Program-made: the position numbers and the translations under genes
In this document: in pieces, positions 44,104 to 53,055 of the stretch
Layout: each line of letters begins with the position of its first letter
Position numbering within the stretch: position 1 is the first letter of the stretch
Assembly (NCBI RefSeq): GCF_020422885.1
Contig: NZ_CP084622.1
Location: 2,561,001-2,625,000, forward strand
Length of the DNA: 64,000 bases
Reading direction: 5' to 3'
From: Mesobacillus sp. S13
Lineage (GTDB): Bacteria; Bacillota; Bacilli; Bacillales; Cytobacillaceae
Notes under the pieces: model-generated
The model's input: only the letters and a program-made list of their open reading frames with translations
Told to the model about the DNA's origin: nothing
Database searches by the model: none

Positions 44104-45117
44104 TTACCTGATATTGACAAGCATTTCTTTTTTATTTTTTTCGTCTAAATGTTCATCATATAGATGGCAGGCGACATAGTGATTCTTGTCGATTTCCTGC
44201 CACACAGGTTTCTTTTGAGCACAAATATCCATGGCATGCTGGCATCTTGTCCTGAAAACACAGCCGCTAGGCGGATCCATCGGACTTGGGAGTTCTCCTT
44301 GCAGGATGATTCGTTCGCGCTGATCCTCCACATCAGGATCGGGTATCGGTATGGCTGACAGTAACGCTTGAGTGTACGGATGGAGCGGTTTATTGTATAA
44401 CTGGTTACTAGCAGTAAGCTCGACGATATGGCCGAGGTACATAACTCCGATCCGGTTGCTGATTTGCTTCACCATTGAAAGATCGTGAGCAATGAATAGA
44501 TAAGTCAAACCCTTTTCTTCTTGCAGTCGCTTCAGCAGGTTTACCACCTGGGCCTGAACGGATACATCAAGGGCTGAAATTGGTTCATCTGCTATGATAA
44601 AATCCGGATCCAGCGCAAGTGCCCTGGCAATGCCAATCCTTTGCCGCTGACCGCCGCTGAATTCATGAGGATAACGGTTGGCATGGTCGCGATTTAAACC
44701 AACATCCTCAAGCAGCTGATAGATTCTTTCAAGGCGTTCTTTTTTGTTCGGGAACATTCCATGGACTTCCATCGGTTCTGAGATAATTTCTTTTACTGTA
44801 GAACGAGGATTCAGTGAAGCATACGGATCCTGGAAGATCATCTGCATCTGCTTATGGAACTGGAATTTTTCTTTCTCTGAAAGTGAATGCACGTCTTTGC
44901 CATTGAAAACAACTTCTCCACCTGTCCGGTCATAGAGTCCAATCATGGTTCTTCCGGCTGTGGATTTACCGCAGCCTGATTCACCAACAAGGCCAAATGT
45001 TTCTCCTTTATATATATCAAAGGAGATGCCATCCACTGCTTTTAAGATTTCATTTTTACCCATAGTGAAATGCTTCTTAAGATCTTTTACACTTAATAAA
45101 ACTTCATTTTCCATCAT
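44104..45117 (-). CDS. ykfD: Oligopeptide ABC transporter ATPase YkfD
   Basis: 337 aa ABC ATPase of the OppF/DppF type, with Walker A GESGCGKST, signature FSGGQRQRI, Walker B IADEPISALD and the C-terminal oligopeptide extension (CVFRTRCQHAMDIC) with Cys residues. It is probably the second ATPase of the Dpp transporter, or serves muropeptide uptake. The stop of ykfC overlaps its first ATG; a second ATG at 45114 is seven bases from GGAGG and may be the true start. The final segment is followed after 12 bp by the beta-lactamase-like gene. Confidence 0.92.
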   Translation of the reverse strand: MMENEVLLSVKDLKKHFTMGKNEILKAVDGISFDIYKGETFGLVGESGCGKSTAGRTMIGLYDRTGGEVVFNGKDVHSLSEKEKFQFHKQMQMIFQDPYASLNPRSTVKEIISEPMEVHGMFPNKKERLERIYQLLEDVGLNRDHANRYPHEFSGGQRQRIGIARALALDPDFIIADEPISALDVSVQAQVVNLLKRLQEEKGLTYLFIAHDLSMVKQISNRIGVMYLGHIVELTASNQLYNKPLHPYTQALLSAIPIPDPDVEDQRERIILQGELPSPMDPPSGCVFRTRCQHAMDICAQKKPVWQEIDKNHYVACHLYDEHLDEKNKKEMLVNIR

Positions 45118-46046
45118 TATTCCTCCGTATCAATCCAGTAGCGTCTTGCTGCACAGAGTTCTCTCTCGTAGATCGTTCCTTCCAAGGAAATGATTTCAAT
45201 ATTCTTTCCTGTATTCGGTGAATGAAGGAGCTTGCCATCTCCATAATAGATACCAACATGATGGATGCTTCCTTTTCCCTCCTCATATGCGAAGAAAAGT
45301 AAATCCCCTGGCATGATGTTTGATAGCGGAACTTGTTCACCAGCTGCCGCTTGTTCATGGGCGTCCCTCGGAATAATATAGCCGTTCGCCAGGCACATAT
45401 TGTAACTGAAACCAGAACAGTCATAGCCATAACTGCTCATTCCTCCCCAAAGATATGGCAGACCTAGGAACTGCTCGCCGGCAGCCACGACCGCTGCACC
45501 ATTCCCATTAGGATTTTCCTCCTCTGTTGGAAAAACCGATACATCCTCAGCTCTTAAAATGCCGATACCAGTTGGTGTTTTAACGCGAATTCGATCGACT
45601 ATATCCTCCACTACAGGCAACCTGGTCTGATAGCTTAATTCCATTAACTTTTCGTTCTTTTCGGAATATAGCAAGGCTTTCTTAGCGGTAATGACAGCTA
45701 CTGACCCTTTTTTGATATACCAGTCTGATTGCTGGATAAGCTGATTTTTCGGCATCCACCCCGGATAACCCCGTCTATCTTTTCCTGACGGCTGGTCTGG
45801 AACAACAACATTTGCCCATTCATTCGTTTCTCCTATGATCATGACTTCCTGGCCAAATAAAACCTGTGATTGAACAAGGTTGTCATCGCATAATTGTAAT
45901 CGTGGCTCATATGTAAGCTTTTCAAGCCATTTTTCTATATTCAAGTTTCCGGAAGTTGCATCCTTATCAATTTCCCTTGCTGAATCATGGGAAGTCCACA
46001 ATGTCGCTACGGGTACATTGACGAGCCAGATATTATTGCTTTCCAT
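45117..46046 (-). CDS. ykfC: Gamma-D-glutamyl-L-diamino acid endopeptidase YkfC
   Basis: 309 aa. A divergent SH3-like N-terminal region (about 60-180) is followed by a NlpC/P60 domain. Nucleophile Cys210 sits in YGYDCSGFSYNM, and His follow in IHHVGIYYGDG. It cuts gamma-D-Glu-diamino acid bonds of murein peptides in the cytoplasm after import; no signal peptide is present. Its 5' end overlaps ykfB by 14 bp, showing tight translational coupling. The position in the operon matches B. subtilis. Confidence 0.93.
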   Translation of the reverse strand: MESNNIWLVNVPVATLWTSHDSAREIDKDATSGNLNIEKWLEKLTYEPRLQLCDDNLVQSQVLFGQEVMIIGETNEWANVVVPDQPSGKDRRGYPGWMPKNQLIQQSDWYIKKGSVAVITAKKALLYSEKNEKLMELSYQTRLPVVEDIVDRIRVKTPTGIGILRAEDVSVFPTEEENPNGNGAAVVAAGEQFLGLPYLWGGMSSYGYDCSGFSYNMCLANGYIIPRDAHEQAAAGEQVPLSNIMPGDLLFFAYEEGKGSIHHVGIYYGDGKLLHSPNTGKNIEIISLEGTIYERELCAARRYWIDTEE

Positions 46047-47139
46047 TGGAATTTCCTCCTTCTAAAAGGATTTCTTTTATACCGAGACCAGGTTGGTCCG
46101 GAAGGGTGATATTTCTGCCATTATACATTATTCCGCCTGAAATTACGTCATTCGCCAGCATTAATGGCGCATCAAAATCAAAACGGGTGATGTTTTTCTT
46201 GCTTGCCGCGAAATGGGCAGCAGCTGTTATCCCCAGCCTGGTTTCAATCATACTGCCAACCATACATTCAATCCCGGCGGTTTCAGCCATTTGGTTAATC
46301 ATTTGAGCCTGATAAATTCCTCCTGACTTCATTAACTTAATGTTAATCAAGTCAGCGCTTCTCCTCTTGATGACTTCAAATGCCTGTTTAGGTGAAAAAA
46401 CACTTTCGTCAGCCATTATTAAAGTATCGACTGAATCAGTAACCTGCTTTAAACCTTCCAGGTCATCTGCTTTAACCGGCTGTTCAACTAGCTCGATATC
46501 AAGGCCAAGATCCTCCATTTTTCGGATGGCCCTGACTGCATCCTTTGGTTTCCACCCCTGGTTCGCATCAAGACGAATCTTAATGTCATTGCCTATCCTT
46601 TTGCGGATTTCATGGATCCTGGCAATGTCGGTCGAGATTTCACCTATCCCTACCTTTACCTTTAGCACATTGAATCCATTATTAACATAATGAACGGCAT
46701 CTTCACCCATTTCATCAGGGCTGTTGACGCTGACGGTAAAATCAGTTTCTATCTCGTTTCTGTATCCGCCAAGGAATTGATATAACGGAAGACTGCAATT
46801 TTGCGAGATACAGTCATAAAGCGCCATATCAATGGCTGCCTTTGCACTTGAATTATTTACAAGGGCGGTTTTTAACCCCTGAAAGATAGCTTCATAGTTA
46901 ATAAGGTTCTTTTTTAACAAAAATGGCTTGATAACGTCATTTATTGCTGCCTCAATACTTGCGAGACTGTCCCCTGTTATGACCAAAGTTGGCGGTGCTT
47001 CTCCCCAGCCAGTGATTCCGTTATCACAGGAAATTTTAACGAAAATCGCTTCAGCGACCGTAACTGTACGGAGTGCGGTTTTAAATGGCTTGATCAAAGG
47101 GACAGCAATGCGCATAGTTTCGACTTTTTCAATAATCAT
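46033..47139 (-). CDS. ykfB: L-Ala-D/L-Glu epimerase
   Basis: 368 aa enolase-superfamily protein. The catalytic lysine region LKVKVG (KxK), the metal ligands in IRLDANQGW, ELVEQPV and IMADESV, and the final Lys in INIKLMKSGG are visible. It epimerises the Glu of L-Ala-D-Glu from murein to L-Ala-L-Glu for use as nutrient. The start ATG follows AAAGGGAGT. It is in the ykfABCD order and overlaps ykfC. Regulated with the dpp operon. Confidence 0.95.
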   Translation of the reverse strand: MIIEKVETMRIAVPLIKPFKTALRTVTVAEAIFVKISCDNGITGWGEAPPTLVITGDSLASIEAAINDVIKPFLLKKNLINYEAIFQGLKTALVNNSSAKAAIDMALYDCISQNCSLPLYQFLGGYRNEIETDFTVSVNSPDEMGEDAVHYVNNGFNVLKVKVGIGEISTDIARIHEIRKRIGNDIKIRLDANQGWKPKDAVRAIRKMEDLGLDIELVEQPVKADDLEGLKQVTDSVDTLIMADESVFSPKQAFEVIKRRSADLINIKLMKSGGIYQAQMINQMAETAGIECMVGSMIETRLGITAAAHFAASKKNITRFDFDAPLMLANDVISGGIMYNGRNITLPDQPGLGIKEILLEGGNSNGKQ

Positions 47140-47160
47140 AACTCTAACTCCCTTTTAGTT

Positions 47161-48081
47161 CTAGTTGATTCCACTCTCTATAAAAAGCCTTTTTTCTTTC
47201 GTATCCATGGAAGCATGCGCACCGAGCGGAACTCCAATATGCGGGGAACAATGCCCCATTTTGAAGCCTTGTAGTGCCGGCCTGCCCGCAAGTTGAATGT
47301 AATGGTCAATAACTTCTTCAAGAGATAAAGAAAGCTCTCTTTCAGGTACGCAGTTATTAAAGTCACCAATTATGATCCCGGCTGATTCCTGAAGTTTACC
47401 AGCCATATAAAGCTGGTTCAACATGCGATCAACTGCCCTCGGTTCTTCATTTATATCTTCTATAAGCAGGATCTTTCCTTCTGTATTAATTTCAAAAGGA
47501 GTGCCCATCGAACTTGATAGAAGTGAGAGATTTCCTCCAACCAGAGGACCTTCAGCGGATCCTGGAACCAATTCTTCAATTTGGGAAATAGTAGAATCAT
47601 AATTCAGCTCAGCTGGTGCAAACAATTGCTTGAAAGTATCCTTGGATATTTGATTAGCCTCTTCTTTTCCAATATCCGAAGCAAGCATCGGACCGTGGAA
47701 AGTAATCAGCCCTGTCTGCTGCCTGATGGCAGTATGCAAGAATGTAATATCGCTGTAGCCCCAGAAAATTTTCGGGTTATTTTTAATAGCATCATAGTCT
47801 AATGCGGAGGCAATCCTGGCTGTCCCATATCCTCCTCCAGCACAGATGATCGCTTTGATTTCATCATCAAGGAACATTTCATTTAAGTCGGCCAATCTCG
47901 CTTCATCATTTCCGGCAAGATAACCATATTCTGAATACAAGGATTTTCCTAATTTATAATTGAGCCCTAAATCCTCGACGAATTTTAAGCCGCGCTTCAG
48001 GTTTTCCTTGTTAGGCGGACTCGCTGGCGCAATAACAGCCACCGTATCACCTTTTTTCAAGCGTGTGGGCTTAATTGACAT
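47161..48081 (-). CDS. ykfA: LD-carboxypeptidase (S66) YkfA
   Basis: 306 aa serine peptidase of family S66. The nucleophile Ser is in FWGYSDITFLHTA, the Glu in LLIEDINEEP and the His in GFKMGHCSP. It removes the terminal D-Ala of murein tetrapeptides in the cytoplasm. ATG at 48081 is preferred with GGGAG ten bases upstream; TTG at 48090 abuts that site. It is separated from dppE by 345 bp that carry a terminator and a tandem repeat, so it may be attenuated or have its own promoter. Confidence 0.92.
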   Translation of the reverse strand: MSIKPTRLKKGDTVAVIAPASPPNKENLKRGLKFVEDLGLNYKLGKSLYSEYGYLAGNDEARLADLNEMFLDDEIKAIICAGGGYGTARIASALDYDAIKNNPKIFWGYSDITFLHTAIRQQTGLITFHGPMLASDIGKEEANQISKDTFKQLFAPAELNYDSTISQIEELVPGSAEGPLVGGNLSLLSSSMGTPFEINTEGKILLIEDINEEPRAVDRMLNQLYMAGKLQESAGIIIGDFNNCVPERELSLSLEEVIDHYIQLAGRPALQGFKMGHCSPHIGVPLGAHASMDTKEKRLFIESGIN

Positions 48082-48161
48082 GTCAATCAACTCCCTTAGT
48101 GAAATTTTTATTTTTTTAAAAAATTGAATTATTAACCTTAATTATCAGGATAAAAAATATC

Positions 48162-48335
48162 CTGCTTTTACCCAAAATCTGTTCTCTGGTCCCTTTTGGT
48201 AAATTCAACGGCTCTGCTTTTACCCATAATCTGCGCTCCGACTCTTTTCGGTAAATTCAACGGCTCTGCTTTTACCCAAAATCTGTGCTCCGACTCTTTT
48301 CGGTAAATGCAACGGCTCTGCTTTGCGGAGTAAAA
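48162..48335. repeat. Tandem array, 52-bp unit, three copies plus a tail
   Basis: Units start CTGCTTTTACCC at 48162, 48214 and 48266, with a partial unit (CTGCTTTGCGGAG) at 48318. Each carries AATCTG...CTCTTTTCGGTAAATTCAACGGCT with slight changes (arms given in parts). It fills most of the ykfA-dppE spacer inside the operon, so it will be transcribed unless the dppE terminator is effective. Confidence 0.85.
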
Positions 48336-48381
48336 TAAAATTAGATATGTTATAAGATATTATTAAAGAGTATGTACTAGT

Positions 48382-48415
48382 AAAAAAGAGGTGTTCCAAG
48401 ATGAACACCTCTTTC
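48382..48415 (-). terminator. Internal terminator after dppE
   Basis: AAAGAGGTGTTC/GAACACCTCTTT 12-bp stem with a TTTTACT run on the minus strand, 10 bp past the dppE stop. It could limit ykfABCD expression relative to dppABCDE. Confidence 0.85.
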
Positions 48416-48425
48416 TTAGAAAAAA

Positions 48426-50051
48426 TTACTTCTTATCTGCCCACTTTAATTCAAGGTATCCAACCGGATGGCGGACAACATCGGATACTGCTTCATTTTG
48501 CAGATATACCTGGTTATAGAAGTGGACCGTGAAGATTGGTGCTTCTTCAAACAGGATTTTTTCTGCCTGATACATCAAGTCAAAACGCTTTGCTTCGTCA
48601 GATTCATTCTTTGCTTGCTGAATCAGCTCATCATATTTCGGATTGCCCCAGCCAGTACGGTTCATGGAGTGACCTGTCTGGAAGTTTTCCAGGAAATTGA
48701 TTGGATCAGCATAGTCAGCAAGGAATGAGCTTCGGGAAAGCTGGTGCTTCAATGCTTTCTGTTCTTCTGCGAAGACGTTCCATTCCATGTTGGCAAGCTT
48801 GACTTCAACACCTAAGTTTTCTTTGAACATTTGCTGTAAAGCTTCTGCGATCTTTTTGTGCACATCGCTTGTGCTGTATGTCAGGGTCACTTCAGGAAGC
48901 TCGGTGTAACCCTCTTCTTCCATTCCTTTTTCAAGTAATGCTTTCGCTTCTTCTACATCAGTCTTATTGAAATCTCCATTCACTTCACGGAAATCCTTAC
49001 CTGATGGATCCTGGAATCCAGGAGATACAAAGCCATAAGCAGCTTTTTCTTTGTTCTTCGTGACATAGTCAACGATCTTCTGCTGGTCAACCGCTAGAGC
49101 AAATGCTTTACGGATGTTCACGTTCTGGAATGGTTCCTTCGTGACATTGAAACGGTAGAAATAGTCGCCAGCTTGATCGTCTACATTTACCTTTCCTTCG
49201 TCGAACAACTTTTCACTTAATTCAGCAGGAACGTCGGAAACATCCAAATCCCCAGCCTCATACATTTGATACTCAGTGTTTGTGTCGTCTACGATTGCCC
49301 ATTCAACACGATCAAGTTTTACGTTTTCTGCATCCCAGTACTGGTCATTCTTTGCCATGACGAATTTTGTGTCATGCTCCCAGCTAGCAAGGTTAAATGG
49401 TCCATTGCCAACGAAAGAGTCTGCTTCAGAAAACCATTCAGGGTTTTCCTTGGCAACCTTTTCATTGATCGGGAAGAAAGCCGGATTGGCAATGACACTT
49501 AAGAAATAGGCCTGTGGACTTGTTAATGTAACTTCAAATGTCTTATCATCCACCGCTTTTACTTTTACATTGTCAGCAGAACCTTCTCCGCTGTTGAATT
49601 CCTCTCCACCTTCAATGAAGTATCCAAGGAATGCCGCAGCAGAACCTGTTGCTGGATCAAGGAGGCGCTTCCAAGCGAACTCGAAATCATTTGCTGTTAC
49701 AGGGTCTCCATTGGACCATTTTGCATCTTCACGAATGTGGAATGTGTATGTCTTTCCATCTTCAGATACATCCCATTTTTCTGCAGTAGCTTCTTCTGGC
49801 TGATGATCTTTACCAAGACGTGTCAGACCTTCCATCAAATTGTTCAATGCGTTCCAAGAAGCTGAATCAAAACCGATTGGCGGGTCAAAAGATGTTGGTT
49901 CCTGGCCGTTGTTCAGGTAAAGAACCTTTTCCTCTCCTCCATCACCACTGTCTTTCCCTTCTTTTTCTTTTCCTGCATTGTCGTTCGCGGTACATGCTGC
50001 CATTGTGAATACGAGCAGTGCCGCCATGAGTATGGTTAATAACTTCTTCAC
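48426..50051 (-). CDS. dppE: Dipeptide-binding lipoprotein DppE
   Basis: 541 aa SBP_bac_5-type binding protein. Lipobox MAAC (Cys about 20) is followed by a mature protein beginning TANDNAGKEKEGKD, with YLNNGQEPTSFDPPIGFDS and EKWDVSEDGKTYTFHIRED segments. It captures peptides outside the cell for the Dpp permease. It is the last gene of the dppA-E part, 62 bp after dppD, followed by a strong hairpin terminator. Confidence 0.95.
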   Translation of the reverse strand: MKKLLTILMAALLVFTMAACTANDNAGKEKEGKDSGDGGEEKVLYLNNGQEPTSFDPPIGFDSASWNALNNLMEGLTRLGKDHQPEEATAEKWDVSEDGKTYTFHIREDAKWSNGDPVTANDFEFAWKRLLDPATGSAAAFLGYFIEGGEEFNSGEGSADNVKVKAVDDKTFEVTLTSPQAYFLSVIANPAFFPINEKVAKENPEWFSEADSFVGNGPFNLASWEHDTKFVMAKNDQYWDAENVKLDRVEWAIVDDTNTEYQMYEAGDLDVSDVPAELSEKLFDEGKVNVDDQAGDYFYRFNVTKEPFQNVNIRKAFALAVDQQKIVDYVTKNKEKAAYGFVSPGFQDPSGKDFREVNGDFNKTDVEEAKALLEKGMEEEGYTELPEVTLTYSTSDVHKKIAEALQQMFKENLGVEVKLANMEWNVFAEEQKALKHQLSRSSFLADYADPINFLENFQTGHSMNRTGWGNPKYDELIQQAKNESDEAKRFDLMYQAEKILFEEAPIFTVHFYNQVYLQNEAVSDVVRHPVGYLELKWADKK

Positions 50052-50113
50052 TCTGTTTCCCCCTTATGTTGATCCAAATATATATATCAAAAAGGCAAAA
50101 GCCTGATTGAACG

Positions 50114-51109
50114 CTAGTTACTCGCAATTAATTTTTTTGCACGCTCATCCTGCAACCAGCAGTCCACCCCGTGGCTGTTGGAAAGCTTTGTTTCTGCTGG
50201 ATAGACTTTGTCACAAACTTGCATTGCATATGGGCAGCGGGCTGTAAAAGGACAACCCACTGGCGGTGAGAACAAATCAGGCGGTGTCCCGCCGATTGGG
50301 ACCAACTCCGCCCCGTCAACATCCAAACGCGGAACTGAGTTCAATAACCCTTTCGTATACGGATGCTGAGGATTGTAAAAAATCTCTCTCCTTGTTCCTG
50401 TTTCAACAATCTTGCCTGCATACATGACCGCGATCCGATCTGCGACTTGTGCTACAACACCAAGATCATGGGTGATCAGGATGATGGAGACGCCAGTTTT
50501 TTTCTGGATATCACGGAACAACTCTAAAATCTGGGCTTGGATTGTCACATCCAGTGCTGTTGTCGGCTCATCGGCAATCAACACTTCCGGCTGGCAGACC
50601 AGCGCCATGGCAATGACGATCCTCTGCCTCATCCCGCCGCTGAATTGATGCGGATATTGTTTCAGCCGAGCCTGCGGACTTGGAATTCCCACTAGGTCAA
50701 GCATTTGTACTGCAACCTTCTTTGCCTGCTCCTTTGATAGCTTCATATGCTGCAGAATTCCTTCTGTCAGCTGATCACCAATTGTCAAAGTCGGATTCAG
50801 TGCAGTCATCGGATCCTGAAAGATCATTGATATATCTGATCCGCGAATTTTCCGCATTTCTGAGTCCTTCAGTTTCGTCAAGTCTTTTCCTTTAAAAAGG
50901 ATGGATCCGCCGTCAAACTTGCCAGGGGGTTCCGGAATCAATCTCATGATACTTTGGGAAGTCACGCTTTTCCCGCAGCCAGACTCTCCAACAATTGCTA
51001 ATGTTTCGCCTTTATGTAAATCAAAAGTGACTCCGCGGACAGCTTTTACCTCTCCGCCGTATGTCTTAAATGAAACATGAAGGTCTTTTACTTCCAGTAC
51101 TTTTTCCAT
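50114..51109 (-). CDS. dppD: Dipeptide ABC transporter ATPase DppD
   Basis: 331 aa ATPase of the OppD/DppD type with Walker A GESGCGKSV, signature FSGGMRQRI, Walker B IADEPTTALD and the C-terminal domain VGCPFTARCPYAMQVC (oligopeptide-transporter Cys cluster). It powers the DppBC permease. The start ATG is 5 bp after dppC; the order B-C-D-E is as in B. subtilis. Confidence 0.95.
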   Translation of the reverse strand: MEKVLEVKDLHVSFKTYGGEVKAVRGVTFDLHKGETLAIVGESGCGKSVTSQSIMRLIPEPPGKFDGGSILFKGKDLTKLKDSEMRKIRGSDISMIFQDPMTALNPTLTIGDQLTEGILQHMKLSKEQAKKVAVQMLDLVGIPSPQARLKQYPHQFSGGMRQRIVIAMALVCQPEVLIADEPTTALDVTIQAQILELFRDIQKKTGVSIILITHDLGVVAQVADRIAVMYAGKIVETGTRREIFYNPQHPYTKGLLNSVPRLDVDGAELVPIGGTPPDLFSPPVGCPFTARCPYAMQVCDKVYPAETKLSNSHGVDCWLQDERAKKLIASN

Positions 51110-51114
51110 GTTGC

Positions 51115-52071
51115 TTACCTCCTTAGCTTCGGGTCAAGTGCGTCCTGAAGCCCGTCACCTAAAACGTTAAACGAGAACATCGTCAATGAAATGAAGAATG
51201 CCGGGAAAAACAATCTCCACCAGTCACCTGACAGGATAACCGGCAAAGCATCACTAGCCATCGATCCCCAGCTCGCTAGCGGTGCCTGGATGCCCAAACC
51301 AAGGAAGCTAAGGAATGCTTCGGCAAAGATTGCTGATGGAACGGATAGTGTAATCTGCACAATTATTGGCCCCATCGTATTTGGAAGCAGATTTTTACGG
51401 ATGATCCGTGCTGTTTTCGTTCCAAAAGTTTTCGACGCTAAAACGTATTCGTAGTTTTTGATCTGGAGTACCTGGCCGCGCACAATCCGTGCCATACCAA
51501 TCCATCCAGTAATGGTCAGTGCGAATATAATCGTAGCAAGGCTTGGCCCCATTACTACACTAATTAAAATGACGACAAGCAAATATGGAAGGCCGTAAAG
51601 AACTTCGATGATTCTCATCATAAAATGATCTGTTCTTCCACCCTTATAGCCTGCAATCCCTCCATAAATCACTCCAATTAGAAAATCAATCAAAGCTGCA
51701 GCAATGCCGACGAATAAAGAAATACGGGCACCATACCACGTACGTGTGAATACATCACGACCGAGTTCATCAGTTCCGAACCAATGTTCACTTGATGGCG
51801 GCAGATTCTGATTGACCAAATCCTGATGGTCCACTGTGTGAGGCGAGATGATCGGACCGAATACAGCCATGAATGTCAATACAGATAAGAAAAACAACCC
51901 AAGCATTGCCAGCTTATTCTTAAGGAGACGTCTCCAGGCATCCTGCCAGTACGATAGACTTGGCCTGACAACAGCTTCTGCTTCTGAGTCATTTTTTTCT
52001 ATTGGAACAAACCAATCGTCTGGAACGGACGAGGCTGCTTGTGGTTCCTGATGTTTACGCAGAGCCATCAT
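51115..52071 (-). CDS. dppC: Dipeptide ABC transporter permease DppC
   Basis: 318 aa. A cytoplasmic N-terminal tail (about 1-45) precedes six membrane segments. The EAA loop is visible as VLASKTFGTKTARIIRKNLLPN. Typical OppC/DppC sequence with NQNLPPSSEHWFGTDELGRDVF. The start overlaps dppB's stop as ATGA; a second ATG follows at once. Together with DppB it forms the channel. Confidence 0.95.
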   Translation of the reverse strand: MMALRKHQEPQAASSVPDDWFVPIEKNDSEAEAVVRPSLSYWQDAWRRLLKNKLAMLGLFFLSVLTFMAVFGPIISPHTVDHQDLVNQNLPPSSEHWFGTDELGRDVFTRTWYGARISLFVGIAAALIDFLIGVIYGGIAGYKGGRTDHFMMRIIEVLYGLPYLLVVILISVVMGPSLATIIFALTITGWIGMARIVRGQVLQIKNYEYVLASKTFGTKTARIIRKNLLPNTMGPIIVQITLSVPSAIFAEAFLSFLGLGIQAPLASWGSMASDALPVILSGDWWRLFFPAFFISLTMFSFNVLGDGLQDALDPKLRR

Positions 52072-53000
52072 TTCCCCTCCTTTTTATGAAGCTTGATCCT
52101 TGGGTCAAGTATTCCGTAGGCGAGATCTACAAGGAAAAGCATGACGATCAATACCGTACTGTAAAAAATCGTTGTTCCCATTATGACTGGATAATCACGT
52201 TGGTTAATGCTCTCGACAAAATACTTACCCATGCCAGGAATGGCAAAAATCTTTTCGATGACGAAAGTTCCTGTAAGTATGCTGGCTGCTAATGACCCAA
52301 GAATGGTGACAACCGGCAGCAATGCATTTTTCAATGCGTGTTTAAAGACGATTTTAACTGGTGACAGCCCTTTTGCCTTTGCTGTCCGTATGTAGTCTTG
52401 CGTCAAGACCTCAAGCATGCTTGATCTCGTCAATCGGGCAATGATGGCCATAGGTCCTGTAGCGAGTGCCAGAGTCGGCAGAATCATGTGCTTAGGGCTT
52501 GTCCAGGTGGCAACCGGAAGGATTTCCCAGGTTACAGCCAACTGCTGGATTAATAGTGTCGCCATTACAAAGTTTGGTACAGAAATACCGACAACCGCTA
52601 CTGTCATCGCAAGATAATCGATCAAGCCATTATGGCGGAGAGCCGCTATGATCCCTAGAAGGATGCCGGAAAATATCGCGACAATCAAAGTGATCATTCC
52701 AAGCTCGAATGAGACAGGGAATCCTCTTCCAAGCATCTCGTTTACAGTCTGAGAGGACTTTTTAATAGAAGGACCGAAATCAAATGTCGCGACCGACTTT
52801 AAATAAATAAAGTACTGGATGTATAAAGGCTCATCCAAATGATAGAAACTTTCAAGGTTCTTTTGGACCGCTTCACTCGTTGCCCGCTCTTCATTAAAAG
52901 GAGAACCGGGAATAGAGTGCATCAAGAAGAAGGTCAGCGTAATGATGACCAACAGCGTGACCGCCATCGAACCGAGTCGTTTGAGTAAATAACGGAGCAT
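52068..53000 (-). CDS. dppB: Dipeptide ABC transporter permease DppB
   Basis: 310 aa, six membrane segments, OppB/DppB family. The N-terminal MLRYLLKRLGSM is typical, and the EAA loop reads IRTAKAKGLSPVKIVFKHALKNA (given in parts: IRTAKAKGLSP, VKIVFKHALKNA). It forms the permease with DppC. It is 55 bp after dppA and overlaps dppC by four bases. Start ATG at 53000 follows GGATGTGAG. Confidence 0.95.
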   Translation of the reverse strand: MLRYLLKRLGSMAVTLLVIITLTFFLMHSIPGSPFNEERATSEAVQKNLESFYHLDEPLYIQYFIYLKSVATFDFGPSIKKSSQTVNEMLGRGFPVSFELGMITLIVAIFSGILLGIIAALRHNGLIDYLAMTVAVVGISVPNFVMATLLIQQLAVTWEILPVATWTSPKHMILPTLALATGPMAIIARLTRSSMLEVLTQDYIRTAKAKGLSPVKIVFKHALKNALLPVVTILGSLAASILTGTFVIEKIFAIPGMGKYFVESINQRDYPVIMGTTIFYSTVLIVMLFLVDLAYGILDPRIKLHKKEGK

Positions 53001-53055
53001 TGACTCACATCCTTATCATGTCTTAGTGTCAGTTCTTGAGGTGGTTGAGCACATT

